Shown here one piece after another: positions 58,592 through 64,000 of a stretch of 64,000 nucleotides of DNA. Positions within the stretch are counted from its first letter, which is position 1, and every line of letters begins with the position of its first letter. The notes beneath the pieces are model-generated. The model saw only the letters and a program-made list of their open reading frames with translations, ran no database searches and was not told the DNA's origin. The position numbers and the translations under genes were made by a program. This DNA comes from Bacteroidales bacterium (GTDB taxonomy: Bacteria > Bacteroidota > Bacteroidia > Bacteroidales > UBA932), in assembly GCA_017634595.1 (NCBI GenBank), contig JAGBNC010000015.1, forward strand, positions 62,001-126,000. Direction: 5' to 3'.

Positions 58592-59836
58592 TTAGATTTT
58601 CCTGAAAGCTATGCAGGCGTTGTGACCGCCGAATCCGAATGAATCTGAAAGGCCAAGCGTAAGCGCAGCCTTTTTTGCTGTATTGGGAGTGTAGTCCAAG
58701 TCGCATTCCGGATCGGGTTTATCAAGGTTGATAGTGGGAGGGATTATGCCTTCCTGAAGGGCCAGCACGGTGGCCACGGCTTCTGCGGCACCGGAGGCTC
58801 CGAACATGTGCCCGTGCATTGACTTGGTGCTGCTGATGTGTATCTTGTAAGCCTCATCTCCGAACGCGAGCTTAAGGGCTGTGGTCTCTGCGACGTCGTT
58901 GAGCTTTGTGCCTGTACCGTGGGCATTTACGTACACCTGGTCGGCGGCCGGGTCGAAAGCTGCCTGGTCCAGTGCCTCTTTGATGCAGGCTGCCTGGGTG
59001 CTCCCGTCGGGACGCGGAGCGGTAGCGTGGTAAGCATCGCAGGTGCTGCCGTATCCTACGACTTCGGCGTAGATGTGCGCTCCGCGGGCTTTGGCGTGCT
59101 CCATCTCTTCAAGAATAAGCACAGCAGAGCCGTCTGCCATTACGAAGCCGCCTCTGTCGGCGTTGAACGGGAGGCAGGCGTGCTTGGGATCTTCGGCACG
59201 CGAAAGTGCCCTGGCATTGCCGAAGGCTGCGGCACCAAGGGGGATGGCGCAATGATCAGTACCGCCTGCAATCACTGCATCGGTGTAGCCGTGATGTATG
59301 GCCCTGAATGCCTCGCCTATGGAGTGGGTAGCTGTGGCGCAGGCTGTTACAATCCCAATGCAGGAGCCTTGGGCGCCATATTTAATGGCAATCTGTCCAC
59401 CGGCCATGTCGGCTATCATGGTGGGCACGAAGAGGGGAGAGATCCACTGGCCGGTGGGATCTTCTATCATTTTGGCAACCTCCCTCTGGATGGTCTCGAA
59501 TCCGCCGATCCCGGAGCTGACGTATGTCGAAAGCCTTAGTGGGTCGATATTCTGTCCGGCTACCAGCCCGGAGTCGTTCATGGCCTGCCAAGCGGATGCC
59601 ATGGCGAAGATTGTGAACGGATCCTGCTTACGTATGAAGGGCTTGTCCATACCATACTCTTCAGGGTTGAAATTGCGGATTTTTCCGGCAATCTTTACGG
59701 GGAGGCCGTCGGTGGGGAATTCTGTGATATAATCTATGCCGCACACGCCGTGGATAAGATTGTTCCAAAAGCTCTTTACATCGTTGCCGATGCAGGAAAG
59801 GACACCAAGTCCAGTGACGGCTACTCTTTTACTCAT
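58592..59836 (-). CDS. fabF: 3-oxoacyl-ACP synthase II
   Basis: The 414-residue condensing enzyme elongates fatty acids. It starts MSKRVAVTGLGVLSCIGNDVKSFWNNL; the active-site Cys is in IVTACATATHSIGEAF (about 162), and the two His are in VNAHGTGTKLND (about 305) and SSTKSMHGHMFGASGAAE (about 340). GFGGHNACIAF at the C-terminus is typical. The start at 59836 follows from homology; an open frame extends far upstream through the divergent gene but is a shadow. fabF stands without other fatty-acid genes here. Confidence 0.95.
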   Translation of the reverse strand: MSKRVAVTGLGVLSCIGNDVKSFWNNLIHGVCGIDYITEFPTDGLPVKIAGKIRNFNPEEYGMDKPFIRKQDPFTIFAMASAWQAMNDSGLVAGQNIDPLRLSTYVSSGIGGFETIQREVAKMIEDPTGQWISPLFVPTMIADMAGGQIAIKYGAQGSCIGIVTACATATHSIGEAFRAIHHGYTDAVIAGGTDHCAIPLGAAAFGNARALSRAEDPKHACLPFNADRGGFVMADGSAVLILEEMEHAKARGAHIYAEVVGYGSTCDAYHATAPRPDGSTQAACIKEALDQAAFDPAADQVYVNAHGTGTKLNDVAETTALKLAFGDEAYKIHISSTKSMHGHMFGASGAAEAVATVLALQEGIIPPTINLDKPDPECDLDYTPNTAKKAALTLGLSDSFGFGGHNACIAFRKI

Positions 59837-59874
59837 AAGCACATGATTTAGGCCGTAAATATACAAATTTTTCA

Positions 59875-59882
59875 TATATTTG
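59875..59882 (+). promoter_or_regulatory. -7 box of the membrane LytTR gene
   Basis: TATATTTG, eight bases before ATG 59891. On the minus strand a weaker TATATTTA-type sequence nearby could serve fabF. Confidence 0.55.
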
Positions 59883-59890
59883 CAGAAGCA

Positions 59891-60775
59891 ATGCACTCGC
59901 TTCGAGACCAGTTTCCCAGGGCCCTCCTTGGAAAGCATCAACTTGTGACGACCGTGACTTTCACGGCCTTTTTCTCTTTGGTGTTCTTGCTGGTCAGTGT
60001 CCCTTTCTCGCACAATGCCTGGTTCAACCTGGGCAGGAGCGAGGCCTTCCTGTTCACTGTCTTTTTCTATATCCTTGCTCTGGCAATAGTGTGTTTCAGC
60101 AAGATGGGCCTGTATCTGATGCGTAATTCCAAGAATTTTACCGTCGGGCATTACATTCTTTGGAATTTGGCAGAAGTGCTGATCATAGCAGCTCTCTATA
60201 CTTTTTTTACGGTCGAGGGAGACAAGATAGGCATTATCGACCTGGATGATATGCGCTTCTGGCCTCTGTTCCTCAGCGCTTTCGTGTACGCATTCATCTC
60301 CCTGGCTATCCCATATGTCCTTGCCGCCCAGTTTTTTCTGATTGAGGAGAAGGACAATACGATACGTCTTATGAACTATGAAAACGTGGTCAGCGACGAG
60401 CCTGTGCCTCTTGCCTCTGAAAGGCGTATAACCTTGTTTGACAATGGGGGAGCGCTGAAGTTCTCTATCAATCCTGATAATCTGTACTTCATAGAATCCG
60501 ACGACAACTATATTCAGGTGTGGTACACCGACAGCGCGGGGACCATGAAGAAATATATGCTCAGATGCCGTCTTAAGACCGTTGAGGAGAGTTTCGCCGA
60601 CAGCGATCTGGTGCGCTGCCATCGCAAGTATATAATTAATATACGCAAGGTGCGCTTGCTCAGCTCGGAGAGGGAGGGCTACAGTATTGAGCTTGAGAGC
60701 GATGCGACACCGCGTATCCCGGTATCAAAGACCTACGAGCAAGCAGTGCTTGCCCGGTTTAATTCGAGAATCTGA
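59891..60775 (+). CDS. Membrane-bound LytTR transcription regulator
   Basis: A 294-residue protein with four membrane segments (TVTFTAFFSLVFLLVSVPF, SEAFLFTVFFYILALAIVCF, HYILWNLAEVLIIAALYTFF, RFWPLFLSAFVYAFISLAIPYVLAAQFF) and a C-terminal LytTR DNA-binding domain (about residues 190-290: LYFIESDDNYIQVWYTD ... LVRCHRKYIINIRKVRLL). It lacks a receiver domain and a kinase, so the membrane part itself must sense. It is followed after two bases by the DUF4293 gene, also a four-helix membrane protein. Targets unknown. Confidence 0.85.
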   Translation: MHSLRDQFPRALLGKHQLVTTVTFTAFFSLVFLLVSVPFSHNAWFNLGRSEAFLFTVFFYILALAIVCFSKMGLYLMRNSKNFTVGHYILWNLAEVLIIAALYTFFTVEGDKIGIIDLDDMRFWPLFLSAFVYAFISLAIPYVLAAQFFLIEEKDNTIRLMNYENVVSDEPVPLASERRITLFDNGGALKFSINPDNLYFIESDDNYIQVWYTDSAGTMKKYMLRCRLKTVEESFADSDLVRCHRKYIINIRKVRLLSSEREGYSIELESDATPRIPVSKTYEQAVLARFNSRI

Positions 60776-60777
60776 TT

Positions 60778-61182
60778 ATGTGGCAAAGAATACAAACACT
60801 TTATCTGGCGATTGCCACGGCGCTTGTCGCCGCTTTGTTTTTCTGCGATAAGGCTGGAGACATCTCATTCGTAGCTTACTGGCCTTACCTTGTACTCATC
60901 ATTATTTCCGTGCTGCTGCACCTGCTGGCCCTTACGACGTACCGTTTCAGGGTCTTTCAGGTGCGCACCGCCGTGCTTGCTGCTATCATTACTCTGGCCT
61001 TGCAAGCATGGCTGGTGGTCGATTTTATAGTTACAGGGAACAATCCTGTGTTCCATATCCCTGCCGTGTTCCCAATCGTGGCAGTGATCCTGGACACCCT
61101 TGCCGCCCGTGCTATCTGGGCCGACGAGCTGCTGGTCCGCAGCTCATCAAGGCTCCGTTCCGCAAAGCGTAAAAAACATTAA
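60778..61182 (+). CDS. DUF4293 four-helix membrane protein
   Basis: The 134-residue protein has four membrane segments (LYLAIATALVAALFF, VAYWPYLVLIIISVLLHLLALTTY, TAVLAAIITLALQAWLVVDFIV, FHIPAVFPIVAVILDTLAAR) and the family start MWQRIQTLYL. It ends with the basic stretch SSSRLRSAKRKKH that keeps the C-terminus in the cytoplasm. DUF4293 is limited to Bacteroidota and its role is unknown. Two bases after the LytTR gene. Confidence 0.88.
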   Translation: MWQRIQTLYLAIATALVAALFFCDKAGDISFVAYWPYLVLIIISVLLHLLALTTYRFRVFQVRTAVLAAIITLALQAWLVVDFIVTGNNPVFHIPAVFPIVAVILDTLAARAIWADELLVRSSSRLRSAKRKKH

Positions 61183-61193
61183 TATTCAATAAT

Positions 61194-62063
61194 ATGCGTA
61201 TTCCTGAATCTGAACTCATCATCAACGGTGACGGCTCCGTGTTCCATCTGCACATCCGTCCCGAGCAATTGGCCGACCTTGTTATACTGGTCGGCGACCC
61301 CGGCCGCGTGGCCATGGTCAGCTCCTATTTCAGTTCTATTGAATGCCAAGGCTCTTCCAGGGAGTTCGTATGGGCTACCGGCCTTTACAACGGCAAGAGG
61401 ATTACTGCTTTATCTACAGGTATAGGTACCGACAATATCGATATCGTCATGACTGAGCTGGATGCTCTGGCGAATGTGAATTTCAAGACACGGGAGGAGA
61501 ATCCGGAGCACAAGTGTCTCCACATCCTTCGCATCGGTACTTGCGGGGCTATTCAGCCTGAAATTCCTCTTGGCGCCTTCATTTTCTCACATATCTCCGT
61601 GGGTTGTGACGGCCTTCTCAACTGGTATGACAATCGCGACAGCATTGCTTTGCTGGATTTTGAAGAGGCCTTCAAGGAGCATGTGCATTGGAACAAACAT
61701 CTGCCTGATCCTTATTTCGTCCGCGCTGGGCAGCAGATTATAGACCGCTTTGCAGATTGTACCGTCAGGGGTATGACCATTTCGGCATCGGGCTTCTATG
61801 GCCCTCAGGGACGTGTTGTGCGTCAGGGCCTGGCTATGCCGGACATGCTTCAGGACTTCGAGTCATTCGAATTCAAGGGGTATAAGATTACCAATTTTGA
61901 GATGGAAGGCTCTGCGCTTGCGGGTATGGCAGCCAAGTTGGGACACCAGGCCGGCACAGTGTGCTGCGCCATAGCCCACCGTTATCTCAAAGATGCCAAT
62001 ACAGATTATAAGCCGCGTGTGGCTGAACTCGTGAAGCTGAGCCTTGATAGGCTGACAGCTTAG
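61194..62063 (+). CDS. Nucleoside phosphorylase (uridine phosphorylase-like)
   Basis: The 289-residue phosphorylase has the PNP/UDP fold: LVILVGDPGRVAMVSSYF (phosphate loop), LSTGIGTDNIDIVMTELDAL, LRIGTCGAIQPEIPLGAFIFS and the base/ribose motif NFEMEGSALAGMAAKLGH (about 230-247) with MEGSAL. It splits nucleosides with phosphate for salvage; the uridine branch is the best guess. Its last bases overlap the convergent Clp_N gene. Confidence 0.88.
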   Translation: MRIPESELIINGDGSVFHLHIRPEQLADLVILVGDPGRVAMVSSYFSSIECQGSSREFVWATGLYNGKRITALSTGIGTDNIDIVMTELDALANVNFKTREENPEHKCLHILRIGTCGAIQPEIPLGAFIFSHISVGCDGLLNWYDNRDSIALLDFEEAFKEHVHWNKHLPDPYFVRAGQQIIDRFADCTVRGMTISASGFYGPQGRVVRQGLAMPDMLQDFESFEFKGYKITNFEMEGSALAGMAAKLGHQAGTVCCAIAHRYLKDANTDYKPRVAELVKLSLDRLTA

Positions 62064-62632
62064 CTTAGGTGCGGGTTTTCGGTGCCGTATCCTTCGCGAA
62101 TGCGTTTTTCTATTGCGGCAGCCATTAAAAGAGGGTCCGGAGTTGTGTCCGGGCCTTCTTCTTTTTCGCCTCCCTTGATCCCTAACCCGTACTTAGCCCA
62201 AGGCAGCCCCGACGCTTCAACCAGACTGCGGAGACTTATGCCTTCAGAGTCCAGCCAGTCGTGGCTGTAACTGCCCGAGATGCGGCTGCAGGCAAGCAGA
62301 AAATGCAGCGGCTCTATGCAGGAAGCCCCGCAACGGGCGGCTTCGAGTGATGCGTGCTGGAGCATAGATACTGCTGAGTCGCACAGATTTATGCTTTCCC
62401 TCTCCTCCCATGGGATTTGCTCACTTACGAACAGAGCTTCGTCGAGTTGTACCTTAAGCATATCGGGTACTGCCCCTGCCGACTCGAGTGCGAGCACTGC
62501 GTTATTGTCGGCATGCCTCAGGATTCCGAGCATAATGTGGTCGGGACATATGTTGTGCCAGCCGGTTCTGAGAGCCTCGTCGCGGCTGAATTCAAGGACT
62601 TTCACAAAATCGTGGGAGAGACATAATTCCAT
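62060..62632 (-). CDS. Stand-alone Clp N-terminal domain protein
   Basis: The 190-residue protein contains the double Clp_N repeat (residues about 5-140): SHDFVKVLEFSRDEALRTGWHNICPDHIMLGILRH and CDSAVSMLQHASLEAARCGASCIEPLHFLLACSR, like the N-terminal domain of ClpC or ClpB, but without any AAA+ module. It may be an adaptor or decoy for a Clp unfoldase. It is followed by a low-complexity region and ends with GYGTENPHLS. Divergent from gyrA with about 70 bases between. Confidence 0.85.
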   Translation of the reverse strand: MELCLSHDFVKVLEFSRDEALRTGWHNICPDHIMLGILRHADNNAVLALESAGAVPDMLKVQLDEALFVSEQIPWEERESINLCDSAVSMLQHASLEAARCGASCIEPLHFLLACSRISGSYSHDWLDSEGISLRSLVEASGLPWAKYGLGIKGGEKEEGPDTTPDPLLMAAAIEKRIREGYGTENPHLS

Positions 62633-62667
62633 GGTGCAAATATGGCAAAAAATACTAATTTTTTTAT

Positions 62668-62675
62668 TATCTTTG
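62668..62675 (+). promoter_or_regulatory. -7 box of gyrA
   Basis: TATCTTTG, 25 bases before the ATG at 62701. Confidence 0.6.
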
Positions 62676-62700
62676 TACGTTTATAACGATAGGAAATTTT

Positions 62701-64000
62701 ATGGATAGTGAAGAAATCGTTCACGGCTATATAGAGCCGGTAGAGATAGACCACGAAATGCGCACGGCTTACATCGATTATTCGATGTCCGTTATTGTCT
62801 CCAGAGCTTTGCCCGATGTCCGTGACGGCCTTAAACCCGTCCAGAGGCGAGTGCTTTTCGGAATGGACGGCCTTGGCTTAAGTTTCAGCGGCCAGACCAA
62901 GAAGTCGGCCCGTATCGTAGGTGAGGTGCTCGGTAAATTCCACCCGCACGGTGATTCAAGCGTATATGATGCCATGGCACGTCTGGCTCAGCCCTGGAAT
63001 CAGCGTTACCCGCTGGTGTTCGGCCAGGGTAACTTCGGCTCCATGGACGGTGACCCTGTGGCGGCCATGCGTTACACTGAGGCCAAGCTTGCCAAGATGA
63101 CAGAGGACATTCTCGCCGACCTGGATAAGGATACGGTTGACATGACCCTCAACTTTGATGACTCCCTCCAGGAGCCTACAGTTCTCCCTACCAAACTTCC
63201 GCTCTTGCTCCTCAACGGATCCAGCGGTATTGCCGTGGGTATGGCCACCAACATGGCCCCTCACAACCTCGGGGAGATTTGTGATGCTATATGCGCCTAT
63301 ATCGACAATCCTGACATTACCACCGAGGAATTGATGGAATATGTCAAGGGACCTGATTTCCCTACGGGAGGCATTATCATGGGCCGCCAGGGCATTATCG
63401 ATGCGTACAATACCGGCCGCGGCAAAGTGGTCGTTCGCGCCCGCACCGAGATTGAAGTGGCCGACAACGGCCGTGAGACAATAGTGGTGACGGAGATCCC
63501 TTATATGGTCAACAAGCGCGATATGATTGCTCATATTGGTGAGCTCGTGCGTGACAAGAAGATTGAGGGAATTGCTGACCTTCTGGAACTTACCAACCGC
63601 GAGGGCATACGTATCGAGATCCCTCTGAAGATGGGTGCAAATTCCAACGTGGTGCTGAACACCCTGTTCAAATATACTGCCCTTCAGTCCAGTTTTGCAA
63701 TCAACAACGTTGCCCTGGTGAAGGGCCGCCCCCGCACGCTTTCCCTGAAGGAAATGATACAGAACTTCGTGGAGTTCCGTCACGAGGTTGTGGTGAGGCG
63801 CACCAAATTCGAGCTCGACAAAGCTCTTAAGCGCGCCCATATCCTGGAAGGCTTGCTGAAAGCTATCGATGTAATTGACGAGATTGTGGCCATTATCCGT
63901 CATTCCAAGAGTGTTGACGACGCCAAGGCGGAACTCATGGCTACCTTCGGATTCACTGATATTCAGGCTTCCGCTATCGTGGAGATGCGTCTGCGTCAGC
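62701..64000 (+). CDS. gyrA: DNA gyrase subunit A (5' part, cut by window edge)
   Basis: The frame from ATG 62701 stays open to the edge and encodes the first 433 residues of GyrA. The start [26 protein letters not shown], the quinolone-determining stretch [17 protein letters not shown], the active-site Tyr in [10 protein letters not shown] and the tower region ([17 protein letters not shown]) are all recognised. The Ser and Asp in the quinolone pocket are the wild-type residues of most bacteria, so no resistance change is visible there. About half of the protein lies beyond the window. Confidence 0.96.
   Translation, partial: MDSEEIVHGYIEPVEIDHEMRTAYIDYSMSVIVSRALPDVRDGLKPVQRRVLFGMDGLGLSFSGQTKKSARIVGEVLGKFHPHGDSSVYDAMARLAQPWNQRYPLVFGQGNFGSMDGDPVAAMRYTEAKLAKMTEDILADLDKDTVDMTLNFDDSLQEPTVLPTKLPLLLLNGSSGIAVGMATNMAPHNLGEICDAICAYIDNPDITTEELMEYVKGPDFPTGGIIMGRQGIIDAYNTGRGKVVVRARTEIEVADNGRETIVVTEIPYMVNKRDMIAHIGELVRDKKIEGIADLLELTNREGIRIEIPLKMGANSNVVLNTLFKYTALQSSFAINNVALVKGRPRTLSLKEMIQNFVEFRHEVVVRRTKFELDKALKRAHILEGLLKAIDVIDEIVAIIRHSKSVDDAKAELMATFGFTDIQASAIVEMRLRQ

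Noticed and set aside
59837-60622. N-terminal extension of fabF
   Set aside because: It overlaps the membrane LytTR gene in antisense and has no condensing-enzyme sequence; homology begins at the ATG at 59836.
62900-62990. Quinolone resistance change in gyrA
   Set aside because: The pocket reads [12 protein letters not shown] with Ser and Asp in place, the usual sensitive form.
63000-63903. Minus-strand open frame in gyrA
   Set aside because: Antisense shadow of the conserved gyrase gene.
1-64000. CRISPR array or cas genes
   Set aside because: No regularly spaced repeats of 25-40 bp and no Cas-like protein were found.

Overview
The window comes from a bacterium of the order Bacteroidales, probably an uncultured gut lineage; I cannot fix the family. 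The evidence is Bacteroidetes-type promoters (TAnnTTTG -7 boxes, usually without a clear Shine-Dalgarno), Bacteroidota-typical genes (DUF4293, PCMD lipoprotein, VirE-N/PriCT proteins, DUF2490, FnlA/CapE-type sugar genes), and high similarity in style of gyrA, prfA, fabF and recG to that group. Base composition is moderately GC-rich in the housekeeping part and visibly more AT-rich (by eye) in parts of 1-3.9 kb and 9.7-11.2 kb.

Layout. 1-6.6 kb is an accessory, phage-like or mobile module: a primase-like VirE-N/PriCT protein, a reverse transcriptase flanked by structured non-coding RNA, a sigma-like protein, small membrane/coiled-coil proteins and a decaying lysis-like set (frameshifted secreted-type protein, M15 peptidase missing its catalytic core, lipoprotein with an amber codon). 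6.7-13.4 kb is a second accessory stretch: a DUF4062/GHKL protein with an 11-bp minisatellite, a DegT aminotransferase, an AT-rich pair ending in a DUF2971-WbuC fusion, an intact HipB with an internally deleted HipA, and an AlkD-like gene. 14.2-18.3 kb is a capE-capF-x-capG cassette for UDP-N-acetyl-L-fucosamine, framed by inverted AlkD paralogues and palindromic repeats.

From 19.5 kb on the region is chromosomal core: gdhA-aspC; a metallophosphoesterase/PQQ-propeller protein; a five-gene minus-strand operon (Cthe_2159-type lipoprotein, YD-like secreted protein, VTC polyphosphate polymerase, DUF4956, DUF2490) divergent from a LytS/LytTR two-component pair with a 21-bp-spaced direct repeat between them; then an aromatic amino acid operon (rubredoxin, pheA, aroB, aroC, aroE-aroK fusion, tyrA, DAHP synthase) facing trpB2, which has what looks like a ribosome-mediated Trp attenuator with a Trp-Trp leader peptide. 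39.6-64 kb holds an FAD oxidoreductase, galM, cstA, a glycosyltransferase, a large secreted nuclease, tRNA-Ser(GGA), a radical-SAM maturase, recG, lemA/DUF2207, an S9 peptidase, tcdA, an acetyltransferase-like gene, prfA, fabF, a membrane LytTR protein, DUF4293, a nucleoside phosphorylase, a stand-alone Clp_N protein and the start of gyrA.

The most unusual observations are: two palindromic elements of about 130-140 bp that sit in frame inside aroB and inside the aroE part of aroE-aroK and share a common core (with a fragment near 18.6 kb); the Trp attenuator of trpB2; the RT locus with flanking GNRA-capped RNA hairpins; and a recurring pattern of start codons only 4-8 nt behind the -7 box, which suggests many leaderless transcripts. 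All assignments rest on reading the sequence; no database search was run.
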